Of a DNA stretch of 64,000 nucleotides, positions 9,337-18,278 are shown in pieces. The position numbers and the translations under genes were made by a program. Source of the DNA: DASRAA01 sp963814165 (GTDB lineage Bacteria > Acidobacteriota > Terriglobia > Terriglobales > Acidobacteriaceae); contig CAWFBW010000011.1 in the NCBI GenBank assembly GCA_963814165.1, positions 248,001-312,000 on the forward strand, in the 5' to 3' direction. The notes below the pieces were generated by a model, which worked only from the letters and a program-made list of their open reading frames with translations, had not been told where the DNA came from and ran no database searches. How positions within the stretch are numbered: position 1 is the first letter of the stretch; each line of letters starts with the position of its first letter.

Positions 9337-10404
9337 ATGTACGAATCTGCAGCAAAAGCCACTAATTCCGTGATTGATCTGCGAAGCGATACTGTCACCA
9401 AGCCGTCGCCTGCCATGCGACAGGCGATGTTTGAGGCCGAAGTCGGCGACGACGTCTACGCAGAAGACCCGACGATCAATCGTCTGGAGAAGCGAGCGGC
9501 GGAGGTGTTCGGACGCGAGGCGGCGCTGTTTGTTCCCAGCGGAACGATGGGCAACCAGATCGCCGCCAAGTTGCATACCACACACGGGCAGGAAGTGATC
9601 TGCGAAGAGCGTGGGCATCTGTTCAATTACGAGATGGCCATGATGGCACACTTTTCTGGACTGGTAGCGCGAACGGTTTGGGCGGAGGACGGCATCCTGA
9701 CGTGGACGCACGTGAAGTCGAAGCTGCGACCCAGAAGTTATCACTCGGCGAAGACAGGGCTGGTGTGGCTGGAGAATACGCATAACATCGCAGGGGGCTC
9801 GGTCACGACGCCAGGCGTGTTCGACGAGATCTGCGATGAATCGCATGCGCTGGGACTGCCGATCCATCTCGATGGAGCGCGTGTGTTCAATGCCTCGGTT
9901 GCGCTGGGAATTCCGGTGGACCAGCTAACCGCCAAGGCCGACACGGTAATGTTTTGCTTGTCGAAGGGACTCGGTGCCCCAGTGGGATCGATGCTGGTCG
10001 GCAAGGCAGATGTCATCGATCGCGGTCGCATCTACCGCAAAGCGCTAGGCGGAGGCATGCGTCAGGCGGGCATACTCGCGGCGGCTGGACTGATTGCACT
10101 GGAAGAGGGCCCGCGGAAGCTGGCTGCCGATCATGCCAACGCGAAGTTTCTTGCAGCGGGTCTCGCGAAGATGCCGGGCATCAAGATCGATCCGGCGAAG
10201 GTGCATACGAACATCGTGATTTGCGATATCTCGGGAACGGGCATGACGTCCGGAGAGATGTCGTGCGCGCTGGCGGGGCATAAGGTGCTGGCGAATGGAG
10301 TCGGAGCGGATCTTATGCGCTTCGTCACGCACCTCGATGTCAATTGCGAGCAGTGTTCGCACGCGCTGGCCGTGGTCGCGGAAGTTTGCGGCGTGAAGGT
10401 GTAG
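9337..10404 (+). CDS. ltaE: Low-specificity L-threonine aldolase
   Basis: A PLP-dependent fold type I enzyme cleaving L-threonine or L-allo-threonine to glycine and acetaldehyde. The start context IDLRSDTVTKPSPAMRQAM and the GDDVYAEDPT motif are family hallmarks; the Schiff-base lysine is Lys210 in CLSKGLGAPVGS, and the cofactor-binding HLDGAR precedes it. Length (355) is typical. An AAGGA ribosome site sits upstream of the ATG. It appears monocistronic, about 90 bases after hemW and on the same strand. Confidence 0.93.
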   Translation: MYESAAKATNSVIDLRSDTVTKPSPAMRQAMFEAEVGDDVYAEDPTINRLEKRAAEVFGREAALFVPSGTMGNQIAAKLHTTHGQEVICEERGHLFNYEMAMMAHFSGLVARTVWAEDGILTWTHVKSKLRPRSYHSAKTGLVWLENTHNIAGGSVTTPGVFDEICDESHALGLPIHLDGARVFNASVALGIPVDQLTAKADTVMFCLSKGLGAPVGSMLVGKADVIDRGRIYRKALGGGMRQAGILAAAGLIALEEGPRKLAADHANAKFLAAGLAKMPGIKIDPAKVHTNIVICDISGTGMTSGEMSCALAGHKVLANGVGADLMRFVTHLDVNCEQCSHALAVVAEVCGVKV

Positions 10405-10507
10405 CACGCAGTTTCTCCGTCTCTAGCCCCTGTGCCATAATCATTAGTTTCGCCAACCGCGTTCGAACCCACTGGGAGATCTGCGCGTGGCGAGCGCGGA
10501 GGGTCCC

Positions 10508-11650
10508 GTGGATTTCCAGCTCTCGGATGAGCAACTGCAACTGAAGAAGATGGTGCGCGAGTTCGCCGAGCGTGAGATCGCGCCCAACGTCATGACGTGG
10601 GATGAAGCCAGCGAGTTTCCGCTGGCGACTGTGAAGGAGTTGGGCCAGCTCGGGTTGCTGGGAACCATTTTCCCTGTCGAGTACGGCGGCTCAGGCATGG
10701 GTTACGTTGAGTACGTGACCGCGATCGAAGAGCTGTCGCGTGTGGATGGGTCGGTGGGCATTATCGTGGCGGCGCACACGTCACTGGGTTCGAACCACAT
10801 CTTCATTGCCGGTAACGAAGAGCAGAAGCGCAAGTACATCCCCAAACTGGCGACAGGAGAGTTCATCGGCGCGTGGGGACTGACTGAGCCTGGATCTGGT
10901 TCCGACGCCGGTGGCGCGCGCTGTTCGGCGGTGCGCAAGGGTAAGAACTGGGTGCTGAACGGAACCAAGACGTTCATTACTAACGGCCATTACGCTGATG
11001 TCGCGGTAGTCATTGCAGTCACCGACAAGACTGCACATACTCATGGGCTGTCGGCGTTCGTCGTGGAGAAGGGAACCAAGGGATTTCGAGCGGGCAAGAA
11101 AGAAAACAAGTTGGGCCTGCGCGCCAGCGACACCTCAGAGCTGATCTTCGAAGACTGCGAGATTCCGGCTGAGAACCTGCTGGGCAAGGAAGGCGATGGG
11201 TTCATTGATGCCATGCGAGTGCTCGACGGCGGACGGATTTCGATTGCCGCGCTTGGGCTTGGCATGGCACAGGGAGCTTACGAAGCGGCGGTGAAGTATG
11301 CCAAACAGCGCAAGCAGTTCGGCAAAGCGATCAGCGAGTTCCAGGCGATCGGGTTCAAGCTGGCCGACATGGCGACTGAGATCGATGCCGCACGGCTGTT
11401 GACCCACCGCGCTGCCGCGATGAAAGACGCGGGCATGAAGACCACTCAGGAATCTTCGATGGCGAAGCTCTACACCAGCGAGGTCGCGGTGCGGTGCGCC
11501 AACGAGTGCGTGCAAATCCACGGCGGCTATGGGTTCATCAAGGACTATCCGGCGGAGAAGTTTTACCGCGACGTAAAGCTGTGCACGATCGGCGAAGGCA
11601 CCAGCGAGATCCAGCGGCTGGTGATTGCGCGGCAGGTATTGAAAGATTGA
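10508..11650 (+). CDS. Acyl-CoA dehydrogenase (short/medium-chain type)
   Basis: An FAD flavoprotein that oxidises acyl-CoA to trans-2-enoyl-CoA and passes electrons to ETF. Visible are the three-domain layout, the ALTEPGSGSD-like FAD motif (GLTEPGSGSDAGG), the catalytic-base region near the C-terminus ending in IGEGTSEIQR, and RKQFGKAISEFQ in the middle. The GTG at 10508 was chosen over the longer frame from 10487 because GGAGG lies five bases before it and the product then begins with the family-typical MDFQLSDEQ. It heads a same-strand run with meaB and mce, which suggests short- or branched-chain acyl-CoA catabolism. Confidence 0.92.
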   Translation: MDFQLSDEQLQLKKMVREFAEREIAPNVMTWDEASEFPLATVKELGQLGLLGTIFPVEYGGSGMGYVEYVTAIEELSRVDGSVGIIVAAHTSLGSNHIFIAGNEEQKRKYIPKLATGEFIGAWGLTEPGSGSDAGGARCSAVRKGKNWVLNGTKTFITNGHYADVAVVIAVTDKTAHTHGLSAFVVEKGTKGFRAGKKENKLGLRASDTSELIFEDCEIPAENLLGKEGDGFIDAMRVLDGGRISIAALGLGMAQGAYEAAVKYAKQRKQFGKAISEFQAIGFKLADMATEIDAARLLTHRAAAMKDAGMKTTQESSMAKLYTSEVAVRCANECVQIHGGYGFIKDYPAEKFYRDVKLCTIGEGTSEIQRLVIARQVLKD

Positions 11651-11660
11651 GGGAGCGGCG

Positions 11661-12134
11661 ATGAAAAGCTGCGTTTTTCATGTCGCACTCTTTGTAGTGC
11701 TATGTGGTTCAGCGTCTGCGGGTAATTGGTATTGCCAATCGCTGGGGCGGGACTCTCTGGTCGACGCGGCGAATCGTTGGCAACGCCGAGATGGCGCAAT
11801 CGGCTTTGTAGTCTCTAACCAGTTTTTGATGTTATTGGCAGCTTGCCCGCAAGCCACGTTTGCCTTCATGGAATCCCGACCGGAAATACTGAATAGCTGG
11901 CTGGAAGAGGTTGAACAACTATCAGGCTTTACAGTGTCCAAAGAGCAGCGCCAAGAACGGGAAATCACGCTCTCCAAACTTGTAAAGAGCATGAAGAGCG
12001 AGCAGCCAGGGCAAAAAAACGACGAGGTTCGAGAACGGATTTTGAAGCGGCTTGAGACGATGTGTGTCAGAACCGTAGATGAAGCTCCGCCAAAACCGCC
12101 TTGTCAGCGGGCCGCATTGCAGTCGAAACCTTAA
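11661..12134 (+). CDS. Small secreted protein of unknown function
   Basis: 157 residues with a clear signal peptide (MKSCVFHVALFVVLCGSASA). The mature part carries four Cys (two of them in the last 40 residues) and a charged helical region rich in Glu, Lys and Gln. No family is recognised. It begins 10 bases after the acyl-CoA dehydrogenase stop with a GGGAGCGG ribosome site, so it is probably co-transcribed with it. Base composition is visibly more AT-rich than its neighbours, so it may be a later insertion between the dehydrogenase and meaB. Confidence 0.55.
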   Translation: MKSCVFHVALFVVLCGSASAGNWYCQSLGRDSLVDAANRWQRRDGAIGFVVSNQFLMLLAACPQATFAFMESRPEILNSWLEEVEQLSGFTVSKEQRQEREITLSKLVKSMKSEQPGQKNDEVRERILKRLETMCVRTVDEAPPKPPCQRAALQSKP

Positions 12135-12186
12135 TTCACGGCGCGAACCGGGCCCAAGCGTCTGCGGTAGACTTGAACCTTAAATC

Positions 12187-13146
12187 GTGACCAACCCAAT
12201 CCACGAACTGGTGTCGCGCGTGCGCGAGGGCAATCCGCGAGCGCTGGCGCGTGCCATCTCTGTGGTCGAAGACCGCACACAGGAGTCGACCGAACTGCTG
12301 AAAGCGTTTTTTCCTTTCAGCGGAAACGCCGTGCTGCTTGGGCTGACAGGGTCGCCCGGAGCGGGGAAGAGCACTCTGGTCGATCAGATCGCGCGCGAGT
12401 ATCGGAAGCAACGAAAGACCATCGGCATCGTCGCCGTTGATCCCACCAGCCCGTTTAGCGGGGGCGCGATCCTCGGAGACCGCATCCGCATGCAATCGCA
12501 TTATGCGGATCCGGGCATCTACATTCGCAGCATGGCCACACGCGGATCGCTCGGTGGATTGGCCAGTACCACGGCTGACGTGGCCACGGTGCTCGATGCC
12601 AGCGGACGCGACCTGGTGATCATCGAGACAGTCGGTGTCGGCCAGGACGAAGTCGATATCGTGACCCTCGCTGATGTGACAGTGGTGGTTCTGGTGCCGG
12701 GCATGGGCGACGATGTGCAGACGATCAAGGCCGGCATCATGGAGATCGCCGACGTGTTCGTGATTAACAAGTCAGACCGCGACGGCGCCGAGCGCGTAGA
12801 GCGCGAGATTCGCGCCATGCAATCGCTCGCTATGCGGCACGACAACTGGACTCCGCCGATCGTGAAGACCGTAGCGAGCGACGGAACGGGCATACCGGAG
12901 GTCTTGCAGGCCATCGAGAGCTATCGCGTGCATCTCAGCAAGAGCGAGATGGGCAAGCAGCGACGCGTCGCTAATTGGCGCAAGCGCCTTACTGAAATGC
13001 TGCGCGACGCTCTGTTTCAGCGGGTGGTAACCGACTACCTGGGGAATGGCGAGGCCGAACGCTTTGCCGTCGAGATTGCCGAACACAAGCGCGACCCGTA
13101 CTCGCTGGTGGAAGAGCTGGTTAAGGAAGTAGGGAAACACGCATGA
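12187..13146 (+). CDS. meaB: Methylmalonyl-CoA mutase-associated GTPase MeaB (ArgK family)
   Basis: A SIMIBI-class G3E-type GTPase chaperone that loads and protects adenosylcobalamin on methylmalonyl-CoA mutase. Walker A is GLTGSPGAGKST near residue 55; the GTPase motifs VDPTSPFSGG, ETVGVGQDE and NKSD are all present, with the C-terminal dimerisation helix after residue 270. The start is a GTG. It overlaps the epimerase gene by four bases (ATGA), so the two are translationally coupled. No mutase gene is in the window, so it must be elsewhere. Confidence 0.94.
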   Translation: MTNPIHELVSRVREGNPRALARAISVVEDRTQESTELLKAFFPFSGNAVLLGLTGSPGAGKSTLVDQIAREYRKQRKTIGIVAVDPTSPFSGGAILGDRIRMQSHYADPGIYIRSMATRGSLGGLASTTADVATVLDASGRDLVIIETVGVGQDEVDIVTLADVTVVVLVPGMGDDVQTIKAGIMEIADVFVINKSDRDGAERVEREIRAMQSLAMRHDNWTPPIVKTVASDGTGIPEVLQAIESYRVHLSKSEMGKQRRVANWRKRLTEMLRDALFQRVVTDYLGNGEAERFAVEIAEHKRDPYSLVEELVKEVGKHA

Positions 13147-13550
13147 CGCAAATCGATCATCTGGGAATCGCCGTCAAGTCACTCGCCGAAGCCAAGGAGT
13201 TCTATGAAAGGCTCGGGCTGACCGTGATGCCGGAAGAAGTTGTTGAGGCCGAAAAGGTCCGCGTGGCGATGGTTCCGGTCGGCGAGAGCCGCATCGAGTT
13301 GCTGGAGCCGACGGTGCCGGAGTCTACCATTGCCAAGTTTCTCGAAAAGCGGGGACAGGGGTTGCACCACGTTGCTCTCCACGTGACTGATCTCGCGGGG
13401 ACTGTCGAACGGCTGAAAGCTTCCGGCACGCGGCTGATCAACGAAGAAATCAAGGTCGGCGCTGGCGGACATCGTTACGTTTTTGTGCATCCGTCCAGCG
13501 CAAGCGGGGTTTTGCTCGAACTCGTGGAAGACGCGGGACACAACGGCTGA
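13143..13550 (+). CDS. mce: Methylmalonyl-CoA epimerase
   Basis: A 135-residue VOC-fold enzyme interconverting (2S)- and (2R)-methylmalonyl-CoA in propionate breakdown. Metal-ligand motifs are visible: IDHLGIAVKSL at the N-terminus, LHHVALHV in the middle and VLLELVE at the end. It is coupled to meaB by a four-base overlap, which supports the assignment over other VOC proteins. The gene downstream (tsaB) begins two bases after its stop. Confidence 0.93.
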   Translation: MTQIDHLGIAVKSLAEAKEFYERLGLTVMPEEVVEAEKVRVAMVPVGESRIELLEPTVPESTIAKFLEKRGQGLHHVALHVTDLAGTVERLKASGTRLINEEIKVGAGGHRYVFVHPSSASGVLLELVEDAGHNG

Positions 13551-13552
13551 CC

Positions 13553-14219
13553 ATGCTGATTCTCGCGGTGGACACTTCGGGCAGGCGTGGCAGCGTTGCG
13601 CTATGTCGCGGCAATGCCAACATGTTCGAAGTGCTGGCGCAGGCGGAACTTGAAGGTGGAACCTACTCGGCGAGGCTCGTACCGTGCATCTCTGAGCTTC
13701 TGAATCAATGTGGCTGCGCGAAATCGGACATCGACGGAATCGCTGTGGTTGACGGCCCCGGATCGTTTACTGGATTGCGTGTCGGGCTCTCCACGGCCAA
13801 GGCTCTCTGTGAGGTTTTGGGAAAGCCGATGGCTGCGGTTTCCATGCTGGAAGCTCTTGCCGTGATTTACGGCGAAGAAGGGAATCAGGTTACAGCGGTT
13901 CTCGACGCCGGCCGGGGCGAGTTTACGTCGGCAACTACGGTATCGCCGGCGACGGGCGGAACTAAAGAGTGAGTACATCGCAAAGCAAGTTGATTTTCTC
14001 GCGGAGGCTGCGCTGGAGTCGGAGGTCATCACAACGCATCCGGCGTTTGCTGAGGCGGGCGGCGCCAAGGTAGCACTGGTCAAGCCGCTGCACGCAGATG
14101 CCATAGGCCGCATCGGTCTCCGGAAGCTGTTGGCGGGGGACACGGAGGATCCGGCGACGCTCGATGCCAACTACATACGGCGGTCCGACGCCGAACTGTA
14201 TACCCAACCGAAACGCTGA
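13553..14219 (+). pseudogene. tsaB: tRNA threonylcarbamoyladenosine biosynthesis protein TsaB (frame-interrupted)
   Basis: The N-terminal 139 residues are a typical ASKHA-fold TsaB: ILAVDTSGRRGSVAL, then VDGPGSFTGLRVGLSTAKAL. The frame stops at 13972. The family C-terminus (ending LDANYIRRSDAEL) continues in another frame from about 13970 to a stop at 14217-14219, so an indel lies near 13960. TsaB is part of the TsaBDE complex making t6A37 on tRNA and is normally essential, so sequencing error is more likely than loss. The gene starts two bases after mce and is followed after four bases by a RimI-type gene, the common tsaB-rimI pairing. Confidence 0.85.
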
Positions 14220-14223
14220 CACC

Positions 14224-14703
14224 GTGCGACTCCGCCGAGCCATTCCGTCTGACATCGAGCCAATGCGAAGGACTCGAGCAGCAGGCCGCCGGTGCAGCGC
14301 ACTGGACGGCGGACCAATACGAAGCAGCTGTTCTCGAGCGAGGCATTCGGAGCGCATCGTACTTATTGCCGCGGACGAATCGGACGAGCGCCGTTACTGC
14401 GGATTTCTCATTGCGCGCTGTCTTCCGGATGAGTGGGAAATCGAAAACGTCGTGGTCTGACGCCAGACCGCCGTCGGCAGGGAATCGCGCGATCCCTTAT
14501 CCAGGAACTTAAGGCCGCGGCGGGTTCTCGCCGGCATTTCTTCAATAATCCTTGAGGTCCGGGAATCGAACCTGGCAGCCGTGCGACTCTATGAAAGCAT
14601 TGGGTTTACCAGAGAAGGCCGGCGGAAGGAGTACTATCAGAGTCCGGTCGAGAATGCCCTTCTCTATCGCCTAACATTGCGTTTGTGTGACAAAATTCCT
14701 TGA
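14224..14703 (+). pseudogene. rimI: Ribosomal protein S18-alanine N-acetyltransferase-like GNAT protein (frame-interrupted)
   Basis: GNAT-family text is present but spread across frames. It begins VRLRRAIPSDIEPM from a GTG at 14224, continues as a helix with HWTADQYEAAVLERG in a second frame, returns to RRYCGFLIARCLPDEWEIENVVV, continues with RQGIARSLIQEL (the acetyl-CoA loop) and ends with NLAAVRLYESIGFTREGRR and a C-terminal strand, stopping at 14701-14703. Four indels are needed, near 14262, 14345, 14462 and 14550. Position directly after tsaB favours RimI. Confidence 0.78.
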
Positions 14704-14761
14704 AGCGCTAATGGCCGTGTGCTAAGTTGTGCTTCTCGTAACATCTCCGGAGGTTCACCGA

Positions 14762-14989
14762 ATGGCAACTCAGGTTCGTGATCAGCTTTTGGCCAGCAAC
14801 GATGTTTTTCGCAAACTGGCCGAGGAGCACTCGCAGTATTCCCAGCGGCTCGACACCCTCATCACGAAGAGGTTTCTCAGTGAAGAAGAGAAGCTGGAAG
14901 AAGTGCGCCTGAAGAAGCTGAAACTCCGCTTGAAAGACCAGATGGAGTCGTTGGAACAACAGTTCCGCAGCGGCCAACCGGTCGCGTAA
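14762..14989 (+). CDS. DUF465 (YdcH-like) small coiled-coil protein
   Basis: A 75-residue, highly charged helical protein with the DUF465 pattern: an N-terminal FRKLAEEHSQYSQRLDTL helix followed by a LSEEEKLEEVRLKKLKLRLKD helix. The ATG at 14762 has GGAGG nine bases upstream; the frame extends further but without a ribosome site. Function of the family is unknown. It stands alone between rimI and psd. Confidence 0.85.
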   Translation: MATQVRDQLLASNDVFRKLAEEHSQYSQRLDTLITKRFLSEEEKLEEVRLKKLKLRLKDQMESLEQQFRSGQPVA

Positions 14990-15143
14990 TCGAACGTCAG
15001 CCCACATGCGGGCGGCAGAGGATGCGTTCCCTGCCGTCACGCTGCTCTTGCATCTATTCAATTCGCAGTTGATCCCGCTGGCAATTTCCTCAGTCATTCC
15101 CGCCGCCGGTTTCTCGTAAGGTTCTATAATCATTGGGATACTC

Positions 15144-15794
15144 ATGGTTCGAGACGGCTACTATTACGCGCTGGCTTGCATTGCGGCGGCCCTGCTACTG
15201 GCTTGGTTGACCTTGCCGGCGCTGGCGGCGATACCGATTCTGCTCGGCGCGTTTTTCCTGTGGTTTTTCCGCGATCCTGAGCGCCGTATTCCCGCCGATC
15301 AGTCCGCGGTTGTCTCTCCGGCGGACGGCAAGGTCACTGACGTTTCGCAGACTATGCTGGACGGACAGCCTGCCACCCGGATCAGCATCTTCCTGAATGT
15401 CTTCAATGTTCACGTTAACCGGTCTCCCGTTTCCGGCGTGATCACGGCGATGGATTACCGGCGCGGCAAGTTTGGCAACGCGATGGGGGAGATCTCTGCG
15501 GAAGAGAACGAGCAGAACATCGTGACCGTGCAGGGTGACTGCGGAACAGTCGTCTTCAAGCAGATCGCCGGATTGCTGGCCCGCCGGATCGTTTTCAGCA
15601 AGAAAGTGGGCGATACCGTTGGCCGCGGCGAGCGAGTCGGGCTGATTAAGTTTGGTTCGCGCGTGGATGTGATCCTGCCGGCGGCCGCTGCGATCCAGGT
15701 CAAGGTCGGAGACCACGTGGCGGGTGGATCGTCCGTTCTGGCGATGGCGCCGGTGTCCGTGCCCGCGACTCTGAAATCAGCGGAGGCGCGATGA
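15144..15794 (+). CDS. psd: Phosphatidylserine decarboxylase, short (PSD-A/archaetidylserine) type
   Basis: 216 residues with two N-terminal membrane helices (about residues 5-45), then the FRDPERRIP motif, VSPADGKVTDV, a NVFNVHVNRSP motif and the self-cleavage site Gly-Ser in IKFGSRVDV, where the pyruvoyl group is made. It decarboxylates phosphatidylserine to phosphatidylethanolamine at the inner membrane. Its stop overlaps the start of pssA by four bases, so both steps of phosphatidylethanolamine synthesis are coupled. Confidence 0.93.
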   Translation: MVRDGYYYALACIAAALLLAWLTLPALAAIPILLGAFFLWFFRDPERRIPADQSAVVSPADGKVTDVSQTMLDGQPATRISIFLNVFNVHVNRSPVSGVITAMDYRRGKFGNAMGEISAEENEQNIVTVQGDCGTVVFKQIAGLLARRIVFSKKVGDTVGRGERVGLIKFGSRVDVILPAAAAIQVKVGDHVAGGSSVLAMAPVSVPATLKSAEAR

Positions 15795-16660
15795 CCGATC
15801 ACCAGATCGAACTTCATGCCGACGATGCCAGGCCACGTCCGACACGCAAGGGGCTGTACATTTTGCCCTCGCTGTTTACGGCCGGCAACATTGCGGCCGG
15901 TTACTTTGCGATCTCGCAGGCAATTCTGGGTACGGTGGCCGATCCGTGGCACTTCGATTATGCGGCCAAAGCGATTGGATTTGCGATTCTGTTTGACGGA
16001 CTCGACGGACGCATCGCGCGACTGACGAACACTACGAGCGCGTTTGGCCGAGAACTCGACTCGCTCGCTGATGTCATTACATTTGGCATTGCGCCCGCCA
16101 TTCTGGCATGGCTGTGGGGCTTCCGTTCACTGCCGTTCATGGACGATTCAGACCTGCGCAGCAAAGTCATTCAGCTGGGTGCGATTGCAACGTTTGTGTT
16201 TCTGATGGCAGGCGCCGCGCGACTGGCTCGGTTCAACATTCAGACAAACCCACAGCCGTCCAATCCTGGGCGCCCCGGCAAGAAGTATTTCGTGGGGATG
16301 CCGATTCCCGCTGGCGCAGGAGTAATCGCCGCTGTCGTTCACTACATGAAGGGCGAACCGCTGCAAGATTGGTGGATGTCGGTGGGATGGGCGGCGCTGG
16401 TCTTCCTGCTTGGGTTCTTAATGGTCAGCACCTGGCGTTTCTACAGCTTCAAGGAGCTGAATCTCGGTAAGCCGCAGAACTTCCGCTGGATCATCGTCAT
16501 CGGGGGAAGCATCGGGTTGTGCTGGTTCTTTTCCCGGCAGGTACTGATTCTTCTCGCCCTCATTTACACACTTGCCGGCATCGTTGCCAGGCTTTCTTTC
16601 TTTTTGCGGCGGCCCACCCTGCCGCCGCCTCCTCCGCATGATGAGGCTTCGCACGCCTGA
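15791..16660 (+). CDS. pssA: CDP-diacylglycerol-serine O-phosphatidyltransferase
   Basis: A membrane CDP-alcohol phosphatidyltransferase. The catalytic signature D-x2-DG-x2-AR-x8-G-x3-D-x3-D is complete (FDGLDGRIARL at about residues 68-78, then FGRELDSLAD). Several hydrophobic helices follow, and the C-terminus is Pro-rich. It supplies phosphatidylserine to the decarboxylase encoded immediately upstream. The stop shares one base with the ATG of the Asd-like gene. Confidence 0.93.
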   Translation: MTDHQIELHADDARPRPTRKGLYILPSLFTAGNIAAGYFAISQAILGTVADPWHFDYAAKAIGFAILFDGLDGRIARLTNTTSAFGRELDSLADVITFGIAPAILAWLWGFRSLPFMDDSDLRSKVIQLGAIATFVFLMAGAARLARFNIQTNPQPSNPGRPGKKYFVGMPIPAGAGVIAAVVHYMKGEPLQDWWMSVGWAALVFLLGFLMVSTWRFYSFKELNLGKPQNFRWIIVIGGSIGLCWFFSRQVLILLALIYTLAGIVARLSFFLRRPTLPPPPPHDEASHA

Positions 16661-17739
16661 TGAAGAACGCTCCTAAACCAGCACCTGCGGTACGCCCTGA
16701 TGCCGGCAGTTGGGGAGGACTGTTCCGCGTTGCCATTGTGGGCGCCGGAACGCTCAAAGGCCGCGAGATCAAAGACGTGCTCAGCGAGAGAAACTTCCCC
16801 TCGCACGACGTTCGCCTGCTTGATGACGACGAGTCTCTCGGTCAACTCGAGGCCATTGGCGACGAGCCCACGTTTATCCAGAGTGTGTTGCCTGAGCACA
16901 TGGAGAACGTTGACTTCACCTTTTTTGCCGCTGATGAGAAATTCACGCGTAAGACCTGGAACATGGCGAAGAAGGCGGGCAGCGACATTATCGACTTGTC
17001 GTTTGGCTTGGAAGGGGAGCAGGGAGTCGAACTTCGCGCTCCCTGGATTGAGCGGGAACTCGGCAGCGTTCCCAGGGTGGACCTTGTCGCTGGGCCGGTG
17101 CGGGTTGCTCATTCCGCTTCGATGGTGCTGGCATTGCTGTTGCTGCGAGTGCAAAAGGTCGCGAATGTGAAGAATTCCATCGCCACCGTGCTCGAGCCCG
17201 CCTCGGAACGTGGCAAGCGCGGCATGGACGAACTGCACGAACAGACCATCAACCTGCTGTCGTTCCAGCAACTGCCAAAGAACGTGTTTGATGCGCAGGT
17301 GGCGTTCAACCTCCTCGATCGCTATGGCGCGAATTCGACTTCATCGCTGGCGACCGTGGAAAAACAGATTCTGAGCGATTTCAAGCGGATTATCAGTGAC
17401 CGAGCAGAACCGCCTTCCTTGATGCTGCTGCAGGCTCCGATCTTCCACGGACATGGTTTTTCGCTTTACATTGAGGTGGAGCGGCCAGCCCAGGCCGAGG
17501 AAGTGGCCGCGGCGCTTTCCGGTGAACATGTCGCAATCTGGCATGATGGAGAGGACGCTCCTAGCAACGTGAACGTTGCAGGTCAGGAGCAGATTCAGGT
17601 GGTGGTTCGGCCTGATTCGGGACGCGACAACGGTTTCTGGATCTGGGCAGCCAGCGACAACTTGCGTATCGCCGCCGTGGCCGCTGTGGAATGCGCCGAG
17701 TCGCTGATCCCCGGGCGCCCGCGCGGGACCGTGCAATGA
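16660..17739 (+). CDS. Aspartate-semialdehyde dehydrogenase homologue without the catalytic Cys (Usg-like)
   Basis: The fold of the Asd family is visible: a Rossmann GxGxxxG near residues 27-33 (VAIVGAGTLKG), a central dimerisation domain and HGHGFSLYIEVERP near the C-terminus. Where active enzymes carry Asn-Cys-Thr in the active-site loop, this protein has GPVRVAHSAS (about residues 145-154) with no Cys. It is therefore unlikely to make aspartate semialdehyde and resembles the Usg-1 type of paralogue, whose role is unknown. It is embedded in a tight operon of envelope genes (psd-pssA before, lptE overlapping after), hinting at an envelope-linked role. Confidence 0.8.
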   Translation: MKNAPKPAPAVRPDAGSWGGLFRVAIVGAGTLKGREIKDVLSERNFPSHDVRLLDDDESLGQLEAIGDEPTFIQSVLPEHMENVDFTFFAADEKFTRKTWNMAKKAGSDIIDLSFGLEGEQGVELRAPWIERELGSVPRVDLVAGPVRVAHSASMVLALLLLRVQKVANVKNSIATVLEPASERGKRGMDELHEQTINLLSFQQLPKNVFDAQVAFNLLDRYGANSTSSLATVEKQILSDFKRIISDRAEPPSLMLLQAPIFHGHGFSLYIEVERPAQAEEVAAALSGEHVAIWHDGEDAPSNVNVAGQEQIQVVVRPDSGRDNGFWIWAASDNLRIAAVAAVECAESLIPGRPRGTVQ

Positions 17740-18278
17740 TGGGATCGCGACGCGCCGCCGTGGCAGCGATCATGCTTGCAGCCGTATTGGCGATGTTGAC
17801 TGCGGGCTGCGGATATCACACCAGTGGCCATGCAGTGCGTTTGCCTGACGACATCCATACCGTTTACGTGCCCATGTTCGAAAATACGACCCAGACATAT
17901 CGCGTCGAACAGACCATGACTGCGGCAGTGGTGCAGGAACTGCGCAGCCGCACCAACTTTCGTGTGGTCACGACGAACAAAGACGGCGAAGCCGATGCGA
18001 CGCTCAAGGGTCTCATCAACTACACCGCAAACAGTCCGCTGACGTACGATTCGGTGACCGGGCGTATCTCCTCATCGTTGATAACGATTGGCATGAAGGT
18101 ATCGCTTACAAGCAAGACAGGCAAAGTGCTTTGGGATAACCCGAATTACACGTACCGCGAGCAATACCAGGTTTCGCGCGATACCAGCAGCTTTTTCGAC
18201 GAATCCAATCCTGCATTTCAGCGCGTCGCCCGCGAGTTTGCGAAGTCGCTGGTCAGCAACATGATGGAGGCGTATTAG
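17736..18278 (+). CDS. lptE: LPS-assembly lipoprotein LptE
   Basis: Starts at the ATGA overlapping the preceding stop. A lipoprotein signal ends at LTAGC (Cys25), followed by the family-typical GYH. The remaining domain has the LptE pattern: TVYVPMFENTTQTYRVEQ, ADATLKGLINY and a C-terminal ESNPAFQRVAREFAKSLVSN helix. LptE plugs the LptD barrel and delivers lipopolysaccharide to the outer leaflet, consistent with lpxD and lpxL elsewhere in the window. It abuts holA, the neighbour also found in many Gram-negative genomes. Confidence 0.92.
   Translation: MMGSRRAAVAAIMLAAVLAMLTAGCGYHTSGHAVRLPDDIHTVYVPMFENTTQTYRVEQTMTAAVVQELRSRTNFRVVTTNKDGEADATLKGLINYTANSPLTYDSVTGRISSSLITIGMKVSLTSKTGKVLWDNPNYTYREQYQVSRDTSSFFDESNPAFQRVAREFAKSLVSNMMEAY

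Noticed and set aside
13553..14703. Programmed ribosomal frameshifting in tsaB and rimI
   Set aside because: No slippery heptamer with a downstream structure was seen, and the same kind of break occurs in many unrelated genes of the window.
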